DNA from: Numida meleagris
Taxonomy: Eukaryota > Chordata > Aves > Galliformes > Numididae
Direction: 5' to 3'
Length of the DNA: 64,000 nucleotides
Assembly: GCF_002078875.1 (NCBI RefSeq)
Contig: NC_034424.1
Span: 2,556,092 to 2,620,091, forward strand
The notes beneath the pieces were generated by a model. That model saw nothing but the letters and a program-made list of their open reading frames with translations, did not search any database and was not told the origin of the DNA. Every line of letters begins with the position of its first letter. Positions within the stretch are counted from its first letter, which is position 1. Shown here piece after piece: positions 53,501-64,000 of this stretch. A program made the translations under genes and the position numbers.

Positions 53501-55178
53501 ACCCTGTGAAGACTGTTGGATGTGCATCTCTTGTGTACATCATTTTTTTCAAGAGTCCCAGTGTGCAAATAAAGCAGCTTGGCTCAAGGGAGCAGCAGGC
53601 AGAAAGCCTACAGTGTGTTTACAGCAACAGTTCTTGGCTTGTGTTTATCTGAAGGGTTCCACTTCTGTTTTAATTACTCACATTCTGTATAAATAAGTAA
53701 AGTTATATTTAAAATGAGACTCCTTCTACTGTGTAGGTGCTGTGGGTTATTTGATTCTCTGCAAACAAGGCAGTCTGAGAAAAACAGAAAACTTCCTGAG
53801 TAATAATCTAGATCTATGATCAAATGGTAAACTTGTGCCAGGTCCTGCTGGCTGCAGAATGACCCTGAGCCAAATACTTTGGTGTTCCCTAGGGAATCAC
53901 AAGTGCTGATGAAGTCTGTAATTTCTGATGGTGTTTATTTACCCATAAGACATAAGATCTCTAGGCAGCTTTTTTCCCAGGGCTGATGTGAGCTGCGGAT
54001 GCTCTTACCTAAGGCACCTTCTCTGTGCTTGTGGTTTCTTTGTCAGAAATGAACATGCATGCTCAGAGAGCCTACAGGCTATACATGTTTCTTCTCAGGG
54101 ACACACTCAATGACTATGCATGCATTACAGATCTGATATATAGCAGTGCTGAGGAAAGTAAAGAGAATCTTCTGATTATATTTTTGAAGATGAAAGACAA
54201 AAATCCAGGATTAGGAAAAGGCAAAGTCCAGCAGGGTGCCCTCCTTCACAAGGCTTGCTGTCCTTAGAGCTTCCACCCCAGTTTTCACACCACAGGCTCT
54301 GCTTGAGTGTCTTAAAATACCTTGAGAAGGTTTCAGGTGGCTCTTTGTCCCCCCAAAACTGTATCTGAAGGATGTCTTTTCTTCTGCCACTTCCAAATTC
54401 CCTTTTCCAATGCCTGCAAGCTGTGAGGATGACTGGGTACAGCCTCACCCTCAGGGCTTTCACTGTCCTCCTGCTCACTGACACAGCCCTTTATTATCTG
54501 TACATGAACACAGTAACATTGCCTTAAGCAAAGCACCAAAGCTGGATCCAGGTATGTGCGGGGTCGGTGTGCGGAGCTGCTGCAGCAGGATGACATACAG
54601 CCTTTTTCTGTATGTGGAGCTCCATGCTCAGTGCTTTATCTGTGTACCAAGGTGCTCTGCCTTGCTGTTGCTGCCCCATGGGTAGGGGATTCTCACGGGA
54701 GCTCTGCTGGGGTGCAGACTGCACCCCACTGCAGTGCTGCCTCAGGGCTGCTCTCATCTTGGGTTGGCCTCACTCCTTGGGGCTGGGCTGCTGTTTCCCC
54801 TGGGACGTGGAGGGAGTGAACCACTCTTGGATGGGGAGCAGGGGGAGTTTTCATGTGCACCTTGCTTTTGACGTTGTGCTGGGAATGATTCACTGTGTGA
54901 AGATGCATTTTTCATCTGATTTTCAACAGCAATATAATGGAGCTCCCCCCTTATCTATGATGCACAGCAAAAAGTAATAAATGGTAATGATGATACTGTA
55001 AAAGAAAGGAGGAGATAAGATCTGTTACTTCCTAGTGGGAATTACTGCTGCTTTCATTTTCATGTAAATGGCATCTCTTTTGAAATTGATGAATCTTCTT
55101 GTATTTTCATCAGATATTTTGTAGTAGCCAGTCTTTATTACTCTGACTGTTCAGCCTCTCATTATTGTTAATTATACA

Positions 55179-55724
55179 GGTTGCTCTGAATGTAACGCCT
55201 CCTATGTATTTCCATGGAAACTATAACAGATACAAAGAGCAGAACACCACTATTTGATAGGGTAAATTCTAAGCTACAAAGGACTGTTTTTCAACATGGT
55301 CACTACCGTTAGCAGTGTGTTTTCACTGACAGTGAACAAAAGCCTACATGCCGTGCTTGTATTAATCTGCACCAGTTGAGGTGACCCACTGTCACAGCTG
55401 CCACTGCTGAAAGGCACCACCCACCGCCTCTCTGTGCTGGCATCCACTGTTAGGTTTCCATCAACGTTCACAAGCATAAATGGAGGTCGATGTGTGCCAT
55501 TTTTTCTGCATGGGGAAATTCAGTAATGCTCCTTTGCTTCATACACACTTCCATGTCAAACGCTGACATGTCAGACTGCCCCTCTGCTGCCATCTGTCTC
55601 ATGGCAACAACAGGTTATGGAAAACAGGTGGGAAAGTTCAACCTCTACTGCTTTACCACCAACATCCGCTTCTGACATCGTGGGCCAACATAATAAAATA
55701 GGAGGCATTACTTTCAGAGCAACC
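55179..55724 (-). mobile_element. Galluhop-type mariner DNA transposon, internally deleted
   Basis: The ends are 27-bp terminal inverted repeats: GGTTGCTCTGAATGTAACGC at 55179 and, as reverse complement, GGTTGCTCTGAAAGTAATGC ending at 55724. They differ at two of 27 positions. TA dinucleotides lie just outside both ends (55175-55176 and 55726-55727), as expected for Tc1/mariner insertion. At 546 bp it is much shorter than a full mariner (about 1.2-1.3 kb) and has no intact transposase; the short frames inside are remnants at best. I recognise the sequence as the galliform Galluhop (Mariner1_GG) family. Strand is assigned tentatively. Confidence 0.92.
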
Positions 55725-58700
55725 CTAATCATTTTTTCTTATATGTATTTTATTAGTATGAACAGAAATAAAACATAATTTCATTTTTTTCCTAGTACTC
55801 ATTTATTTTCCTATGCAAAAGCAGGTGCAAGTAGACATGAAACGTTGCCTAATCAGTGTATTAGTCCCTCTGAATCTGATAATTCACATAGAGGTGAATC
55901 TAATTTCTCCCTATTCAATACTGCTGTATATTGACTGTTTCTACTACGTGTTATAAATTCCTGTACGTAGGGAAGTTAGAGAAGGTGCTATTCACAACTG
56001 CTGACTGCCAAGCTCAGGTGCACAGAAGGGCAAGCAAAGCATACCTGCCTCTTTCCTTCCAGCTGGCTCAGAAGAAGCTAAAGTGCATGTCACTTTGCAA
56101 AGCTGAAGATGGAGAAGGGGGAAATGTCTTGCTGAACTAGGTTGGCCTTTCTAATCAGTAAACAGAGGCACAAAGAGGGAAAGCATAGTACTTTGCAACA
56201 TAGCCTTGGCTTGGGGCTGTCAACAGGAGCCCAAGAAAACTGGCGTTAAGCGTGCTTGGGAGAAAAGCTTGGAAAGGACTTCAGTGGTCAGGGTACAGGC
56301 ACACGGGGGCGGCGGGGGAAGGTGAATCAGCTGGCTGCTTTGAAGGCAAATTTGCTTTGACTCAGAGGAACTGAAAACAGTTCTTTCATTTCTAGTCAAT
56401 ATATCAACATTTTGGAAACGGGGAATGGAAAGTTAGAAATAAGGAGCAGTGCACAGGGAGCCCAGAAGCACAACTCAGGCTGATGGAGATGAATGTGTTT
56501 GGGCTACTTGGTTAGTTGAGGTGAATCACAGCGCTGCCAGAGCCTGCACAACTGTTTACATTAATCCTCTGTAAATAACGTTCCTTCAGCAGTGTGTACG
56601 CACACTCACATCCCTCTTAACAGTCATGTTAAACAGTTGCATTAAAGAAACAAAATCAGATCTTAAGCCTGTGAGTGATGTCTCTGAGTGGTTTTAAAGG
56701 AAGGAAAGCAGGATTTGATGTGTTTTTCTGTCCCCTCTTTCTCCTCTTCCATGTTGCAAGCTTGGTATGATCGATGTGCTGCCTAAATGTCACAGTGCTG
56801 GCTATCCAGTCTTCTTGTGGAGCAGGATGGTGGCCATGTGGTAAGGTCATCCAACTTGAGCTATCTTCCTCATGTTAATTGCTAAGACTGCTGTGAAATG
56901 CCTGTGAATTCCTCACCCCTTAACAAGGTTGCATCTTCTGTTTCCTAATCTTCTCTTTTTGGAGGAAGAAGCTTTATTTTCTGAAGAGAAACAAATATGA
57001 AGTAGTGAGAGGGAAACCATTCTGTGGTCAAAATTGAGTCGATTAGCACTTCCTTTCTTCTCTGAAATGTGGTGATACTGGCTTTAGATATCTATAGTGG
57101 GTTTTCACCTTGTAGCTTTTCTCTATTGCCCAAACTTGAAGAGAAAAAACAGATGCTGCATCACTTCATGGATGCTTGTTCTGTGTTCCTTTCTGTTTGG
57201 GTCTCTGTCACTGCGCTCTCATCCAACTTGCTTATAAATTCTGATGCTGTGTTGTGCATCTCTTCTTGCTTTCTCCTCTCAGTTATAGCAAGGAATCTGC
57301 AATGCTTGCGTGCATCATCTACTTTTTGTAAAGAAAAAAAAATTGGGAAAGGCTTAACTGCACTGTTAAACTGGAAAAATTGGAGAGCAATGGGAATGGT
57401 AATGGCATGGATTTGCTTCTAAAAACAAAAGATCAGCTTAACCAAACCTCATCTATTGTGGACTTCAACGAATTTAAAGCAATGAATGTTCAGAAAATCA
57501 CAGAGCTGGTCTCCCTGGTTAAAGAAGCTTTGATTCCATGCTAAGAATGTGCAAACACATTCAGATAAGATAAGCACCCCAAGCTTTTATTTCATAATGC
57601 TGAGGTTTTGAAGTTGTACTACAGAGCAAGAAGTACTATGAACAAACATCCTCATGCTACTGGTTTTATTCTGAGCTGTTATTTGTCTCTTTGCTCCCTG
57701 TCTTCAGATCTCTTTATCTGCGGCTTCCTGCCTCCTGGAGGGCAGGGCTTCAGGAATGGCAAAGCACTTGAGGAAAGATGAAGGGCAATTGGAGGAACCC
57801 TGCAGGAGAAAAACAAGAATGATCAAAAGTCTGAAAACAACCATGACCTTTGGTGTATGACTGAAAGAATGGTTCATTAAATGTGAAGAGAGGAACTTGG
57901 AGGGAGACATAATGTTCTTCAAACGCACTAGCTGCAAAAGATTAAACTGTTCTCCATGTGCAGTATAAATAAGAATATCAGTGAAAGGCTTAAATCATAG
58001 GAAAGGAAATTTTAGGGAATGTTACAAAAATAAAAAACCCTGAGGAAAGGGAGGCACTGAAGTGCCTAGGGGGCTGTGGACTTGCCATTACTGGAGGGTT
58101 TTAGGAACACAAAACTCTCAACATTTCTTGAAAATTACATCAATTAATACCAGTACAAAATCTGTAGGGGAGAAAATCTGATCCTTTCAAATCAGTGGGA
58201 TATTATGAAGAACATCCTTATGTGGGTTTCTTCTCCAGCAGCCCCTTCATAAACAGAAGAATTTAATATAGTAAAAACATTTTTCACAGCAAAAAGCCCT
58301 TTAAAATATCGACATATTCCTTTTTGCAAAGACAATGTTTTGAATTACCATCAGCTTTTGGTGAAAATTGATTTTTTTTTTCCCTGAAATAGATTATCTT
58401 ATCCCAAGGGGAAGCACGAGTATTTTCTTTCCAGTTCCTTATGCTTCAAACAACATTAGAGTCTAAGTTCTTACACATTTTTTTCATGCAAGTGAATAAA
58501 AGTGTGTTCAGCTAAAAGACACAATGGTGGTTCATCCTGTCACATGAAGGTCATCTTCACGAGCAAATGCAACCTCAGACACGATGGAGACTTTGCTGAT
58601 ACAAGCTCCACTGGCTGTGGTTTAGATCCTTCAGGTGTCAGTGAGCTACTGACAAAGTTCCACCAAGATATCAGTTAGCTGGGATGGTCTGAAGCCCTCC

Positions 58701-61429
58701 ATGACCAGGGGGGAAGGAAGAACTTCTCCTTCCTCCAGTCATACATGGCTACAAGCCAACCTGTCTTCTAAACCCTTCTGAGCTGCAACTTACTGATGGA
58801 TGTGAAGCCGTGCCTGGCAGCCCTCTGCTGCAGAGCTGCTACTTATAGTAAAGTTTCTCATTTGCTCATGCTCGCAAAACCAGAGATGTACCAAGTTGTT
58901 TTCATGTGAGAGTTATTCAAAGCAAAAAATGAATTTTGCATTGTTCTTAATCATGAACGAGGCAAGTGAGAGCAAGCTCTGTTCTGCAGCATGGGAGCAT
59001 ACAAAGAGCAGGATGAATCTACATAGGCATCTCCCATTAATGCCCACTCTGAGGGCAGTGTTTCTGAACCTTTGTCCTTCAGATTATTTTGAGTACTCCT
59101 CACTTCATTGTTGGGTCACGTGTGTGCTGTTTCTGCTTGAGTAGAGTCCTAAGCAAAAGCTGAGCAAAGGAAAACTGTTCACCCATCAAGAGCATGGCTG
59201 GCAAGCAGCTGGCAGGAGGCTGCCTTTCCTTCTTTCCTGTTAGATCCCATGTATTTCAAAGTGCAGATGCAGATTGCTGTGCTTGCTGCATGTCTCTCTG
59301 TGGTAGAAGCTGGCTACTGACTTAGCTGCAATGTAAATAAATGATGTTTGCCTGACCAGTGTTTGTTTGGTGACACGTTAACTGCAAGGCCTTGACTGGG
59401 GCTGAGATCTGGTGTTTGGCATCGACTCCCTGCTTTTCTCTCCACGCTCAGATCAAATATTTAGAATCTAACCAATTATAAGAAAACAAATCATCTGTGT
59501 GATTGTTGTGAAGAAGCTCTAGGGATGTAGCCTTTGGCAAAGCAAGCTGTGTTCATGCATGGTCTTGATGAGGTGCTTAGCTTTGGTTTGAGTCCTCAGC
59601 AATGCCGGAGCCCAAAGTGGGATGTGAGTCCAAATGTTACAAATCATCTTCATTTCTGGGATGGGCAGGAGCAAGATCATGGTGCTAATTATTTCTGACC
59701 TTTAGAGTAAAAGGATTTGAAATCTAGCTGTGGAAACAACGTGACATCTGAAAGAGGGCCCACCCTGTCATTGAGACCTTTCCAAAGTCTTGCTGAAATT
59801 GATTTTGAAGGCTTCAAACCAAGTTGCCTGGCTGCTGGATGATAGGCCTTTAGGTATTGCAGTAAACATGAAAGAAGGGCTGGCACATTTCCTGTGAAAA
59901 TGACTTTGCTTTTTATTCAGATGGTGAACTTCAGTAGGGGGAGCTGCAATGAATGAGGTGCAGCCCTATGCTGAAAAAAGCACAGACACTGAGTGTGACA
60001 TGATGCTGGAGAAACTAGGCAGCATGGCTGGAAGGACTTTTGGGGTCATGTCTAGTTGCAGACTCTATGGCAACCATACTGCAATGGCATTCATAAATGC
60101 ATCAAGACGGATTTTCTCAAAACCAAGCCTCACCATTCCTGTGAGCAGAATGTTTCAAAACCTTATTTTTATGATGATTAAAATCCCACTCATTTCCATC
60201 CTCTTCTTATTACTGATCAGTTTATGGCCATTTATTAATGAAAGCTTTGAGCAAGGCTGCTAAACTTTTTCATCAAGATGAAATTCTTCTGCCAACAGCC
60301 TTTATTTTCACTTTCTTCCTTCCTATCATTAATGCTCACGAATGCCACTCCAAATATTATGCCACCATATTATATTGCCAACTGACATGCAATGCCAGAG
60401 AGTTGGATTAGTGGGAAACCAACCTCTTCCTCTTACTTTTTCATCTGAAAAGTTTTTAACCATCTCCTAGGACTTTGTTTCTGCTTCTTCCTCATTTACT
60501 TTGTCTGTGTTTTCCACAACTTTTTGTGGTCTACTCCAGTTTATCGAATCTGGAACATAAACTGTCTCCATCACATTTTTTGGCTTTGCCAAACCAATCT
60601 TCCCCAGTGCCAAGTTACTTTTCTGGATTCACCTCCAGAATACTCTGGGATGGGATATACATTTCCTCTGAGATGGTCTCTTCTGCTCAGTAAAGATTTT
60701 TAGGATTGAAAGTATTGCTAGAAAGGAATTTATTTTTTTTTTCAAAACATCTTTTACAAAATCTAGCAGATTTTTTCCAAGCTGTGTGTTTCACAACTCT
60801 AATATTCCTTTGGCACCAAAGGTAGGATTTTGTGATGCTCTTTGCCAGCATTCACTGCCATGGATTTACTTCTAGAGCCCATGCTCTCTATTAAATTAAA
60901 TTAGTTTATTTTCCTCTAGACTCAAGGGAAATTTGTTCTATTGTTCATAGCTTCAAATCTTATTTGTAACCACAGGAATATCCTATGGATATATTGTAGT
61001 TTTTCTGAATAAAGTGTTTTCTTTTTGATGATTTTCTTAGAAATTGTGGTACTTTTTCAGTATTTCTCTGAAATACTTCCTCCAATATTTGATTGTTTGT
61101 GCTAAAGTGGGCTTCTGATGAAAGCATTTATTATTGAGAAATTCCAAACACCAGAACATTCCTGTATGGCAGAAGATCCCTTTGCTTTTGCCTGCACTTT
61201 TCATTTTGAGAGAGAGAGAAATTGAAACGAATGGATACGATCCATATTTGTGAGTATGTTGCACTTTATTGTAAAAACCCACCTGTACCACCGTGTTTGT
61301 CATCTCTATGTGAGCCTGCATGCAGCAAATCTGCCCCACTCCACAGCAGGAGGCATGTCTGCGGGAAGGAAAGGGAGAGCACAGCCCGATGCCATCTGCC
61401 CCCACCCCAATGCCATAGTATAGAGGAGG
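55725..61429. other. unique non-coding DNA, T/G-rich on the plus strand
   Basis: No gene is recognised. T and G exceed A and C on the + strand: line 57061-57120 has 26 T and 14 G against 12 A and 8 C. Minor elements are a G-rich run GGGGGCGGCGGGGG at 56305-56318, A9 at 57334-57342, T10 at 58372-58381, T10 at 60733-60742 and a short GA run near 61210. Open frames of up to 122 codons have no recognisable similarity. Confidence 0.55.
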
Positions 61430-62305
61430 TATGGAATGGAATCATAGCATCACTGAGGTTGGAAAAGACCTCTAAGATCATCTAGTCCGACCATCCACCT
61501 ACCACCAATATTGCCCACTAAGCGCTACATCTACCCTTTCCTTAAACACCTCCAGGGACAGTGACTCCACCACTCCCTGGGCAGCCTGTGCCAATGCGTT
61601 ACCACTTTCGGAGAAGAAATTCTTCCCAATATCCAACCTGAAACTCCCCTGGTACAACTTGAGGCCATTTGCTCTCATCCTATCACTGTTACTACGGGGC
61701 AGAGGCCAACCCCGACCTTGCCACAACCTCCTTTCAGGGAGGTGTAGAGAGCAATGAGACCTCCTGTGAGCCTCCTTTTCTCCACACTGACCCATCCCAA
61801 CTCCCTCAGCCGCTCCCCATCACACTTGTGCTCCAGAACCCTCACAGCTCCATGCACGTCTCTGGACACGTTCCAGTGCCTCAATGTCTTTCTTGCCGTG
61901 AGGGGCCCAGCACTGAGCACAGCACTGAGGTGCGGCCCCACCAGTGCTGAGTACAGAGGGATGATATTCCCCTGCTACTGCTGGCTGCACTGCTGCTGAC
62001 ACAACCCAGGATGCCGTTGGCCTTCTCAGCCACCTGGGCACACTGCTGGCTCATGTTCGACCAGCTGTCAGCTAACACCTCCAGGTCTTTCTCTTTCATG
62101 CAGCCTTCCTGTCACTCTGCCCCAAGCCTGCAGTGCTGCATGGGGTTGTTGTGACCAAAGTGCAGGACCCAGCACTTGGTCTTGCTGAACTTCATTCCAC
62201 TGGCCTCAGCCCAGCAATCAGCCTATCCAGATCCCTCTGTAGAACCTTCCTACCCCTATCAACACTTCCCCCCAACTTGGTGTCATCTCCAAACTTGCCA
62301 TAGGG
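61430..62305 (-). mobile_element. CR1 LINE, 5'-truncated copy with broken ORF2
   Basis: The sense strand is minus: the 3' end, with the octamer-like GCTATGATTCCATT, is at about 61430 and the truncation point is near 62305. Reading 5' to 3', ORF2 C-terminal motifs appear in changing frames: NMSQQCAQVAEKANGILG (frame of 62099), KKDIEALERVQRRA (frame of 62041), RLRELGWVSVEKRRL (frame of 61941) and LEVFKERVDVAL (frame of 61795). At least three frameshifts separate them. The reverse transcriptase and endonuclease domains upstream are missing. It is the largest mobile element in the window and inactive. Confidence 0.96.
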
Positions 62306-64000
62306 AGTGGGTCACAAAGGAGAGGTAGCACAGCCTGATGGTAAAAGCCTTGTATGAGACATTCGTGATACTGCAGTATTGCCAGCACCTAACATTTGCT
62401 ATGGCATACAGCTAGAAATGCAATGCTGTGGCATCCTTGTTTCACTGTTACTGTATAATCCATGCATTATATTGCAGGGTCACAGGAATCAGGATTCAAA
62501 ATCTGTTAAAGCTCATGAGCAGTCATCCTTGGGATCCTCATCTGCCGCCTGAAGGTTACTCTTGCACTGCTCTGTCTCCACTGCAAGATTCAAGAACATA
62601 CTGTCTCACTTGTTCTGATTCTGGCCTGGGTTGGTTTGTGCAAATATTAACGTTGGCTTTTCCCTTCCTCAGCCTGCCTCCTCATATGGTAAGAGACCAC
62701 ATGCATGAATAATGTGACAAGCATTTCTTTTGGTGGGGTTGGAAAATGCAACTTTCCTAGAGTTAGATCCGGAATTGGCAGGAGTCACCGCTGCCACTTA
62801 AAGTTTTTGGACTCAGCAGAAGGAGCAGCAACCCCTTTTCATTAGCAAGCATCTGGGGCAGATAAAAGGCCTGCTGTGGGCACCAGAGAATTGCATTTGA
62901 TGATGATTACTTCGGCATAACAAGGCACTCGCATTGCAGAACAAGAGGTTCTCTCTGCGGGAAGAGCAGCTGCTGGGATGCTCTTGGGCTGTGTGGTTTG
63001 GGCAGCCCCAGGTGGCTCCTTGGAGTTGGCTGTGTCACAGTGACAGTGGCAGAGGGAACGTAAGCAGGGGTCCCTTGCTAAACTGGGAGGTTGCACTGTG
63101 TTTCTGAGTATTATCCCAACATGAGGGGATTGCCTTGGCCATACCAATTAAAAACTTTGCTGGTAAAATGGAAACATGGCTGATGAATAATATTTTAATG
63201 AAGGTCAGAAAGCATATGAGTATTATATTGGGGATTATGAAAAAAATCTTAACATATCAACCTAAATTTAATTGAAACCCTCTTTTTACAGGCTGGCTAG
63301 AGCTTATTGAAAATAAAATTAAAACAGCTTTGATTTTGGCCTAAATGTAAAGCTGAAATACTGAAATAGCATGAAAAGAATTTTTTTTTAACTAGTAATT
63401 TCTGACCACATGAAAATAGGGAAGTACTACAAATCTTTCAAGAAAGCCTGACTTTATGAGATTTCCAGCATCATTTCCAGATTAAACAGATTTGGCTCAA
63501 TGTTTAAACTTCTTTAGGCTCATCTGAACCAAACACGTTTTCTGAGATTTATGTCAGTCTGGGCTTTACTCCTTATATGAGTCTCACTGCAGATATTTGA
63601 AAGCTCTATTTTTGGGTATATTTAGGGGAACTGTGCAAATCATTCATGATGCAGCCTGAATCTCAAAAACCTGGATTCTGCTTTCAGCAGCAAACCTGGG
63701 ATCACTGACCAGTTCAGTAAGGGTCTAACCAACTCTGGACAGACTTCTGTGGAAAGGAGGCCAGGATGGATTTTAACTTTGACTTTAATCAGCTTAGAGG
63801 AGAGGGAATCATCAGGGGTGAGTGCTGCTGTGTGATGTCTTGCTGTCCTGCAGGCTGCTTTGATTTCGCACTGGCTGCCTAAAAGCAGCATCAAGTTGCT
63901 GCTGATTGTAATCAGAGGTAAGGAAAACCTGGTCAGGGTTAGCTCGTTGCTTTCTGAGTCGAAGCTGAGCTTTGCAGAGCGCTGCTGAGCCAGCTGGGAC
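62306..64000. other. unique non-coding DNA to the window edge
   Basis: No gene is recognised. The open frames are 84-101 codons at most. A moderately GC-rich stretch lies at about 62930-63070, and a donor-like CAGAG|GTAAGG on the + strand at about 63918. A T9 run is at 63381-63389. A gene could continue beyond the right edge, but nothing here shows it. Confidence 0.5.

Larger units (their letters stand above)
49719..55178. other. non-coding DNA in which the strand base bias reverses
   Basis: No gene is recognised. Left of here A and C prevail on the + strand; right of about 50.95 kb T and G prevail. Line 51421-51480 has 26 T against 13 A, and line 54841-54900 has 22 T and 20 G against 9 A and 9 C. 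A GC-rich segment and a CAAA repeat lie in the transition and are listed separately. A T12 run is at 50948-50959. A GC-rich segment around 54540-54840 is open on both strands for about 80-120 codons but matches nothing I know. Confidence 0.55.

Noticed and set aside
61222..62099. Several overlapping frames on both strands near 61.2-62.1 kb
   Set aside because: They are pieces of the decayed CR1 copy and its antisense strand, not host genes.
1..64000. Possible CRISPR array, bacterial operon or phage
   Set aside because: There are no spaced direct repeats, no ribosome-binding-site and gene layout, and the presence of CR1 and mariner elements shows this is bird nuclear DNA.

Overview
This window looks like non-coding vertebrate nuclear DNA from a galliform bird (chicken, turkey, quail or a relative). 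The evidence is two kinds of repeat that I recognise: pieces of the avian/reptilian CR1 LINE at about 19.6, 49.5 and 61.4 kb, and a 546-bp internally deleted mariner element of the Galluhop (Mariner1_GG) type at 55.2 kb with clear 27-bp terminal inverted repeats. Low repeat density, AT-rich unique sequence, scarce CpG and short frames broken by stops fit avian intron or intergenic DNA. I see no bacterial, viral or organellar gene organisation, no CRISPR array and no RNA gene.

I recognise no protein-coding gene. The open frames (mostly 60-120 codons, longest 185) are what stop-codon chance gives in 64 kb. The only frames with recognisable protein similarity lie inside the CR1 copies, and these are frameshifted. 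Two minus-strand segments with acceptable splice-site context (33968-34034 and 27349-27467) are listed as low-confidence exon candidates.

Layout: 1-12.6 kb is unique AT-rich DNA holding a perfect 70-bp direct duplication (5328-5397 and 7227-7296). At 12.65-12.80 kb lies the only obvious CpG-rich patch, a candidate promoter or first exon. From 12.8 to 49.5 kb the DNA is mostly unique and rich in A and C on the + strand. It is interrupted by a CR1 tail at 19.6 kb, a T-rich block at 20.3-20.9 kb, a short LTR-start fragment at 29.6 kb, a G-quadruplex motif at 40.3 kb, a 22-unit AC microsatellite at 44.8 kb and a CR1 fragment at 49.5 kb. Between about 49.5 and 50.95 kb the base bias reverses, and from there to the end the + strand is rich in T and G. 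The mariner (55.2 kb) and the largest CR1 (61.4-62.3 kb) lie in this right part.

The most interesting large-scale signal is that reversal. In vertebrates it is expected where two divergently transcribed units or a replication initiation zone meet, so the left 50 kb may be intron of a minus-strand gene and the right 13 kb part of a plus-strand transcript. This is inference from base counts only. I found no convincing undescribed biological system in the window.
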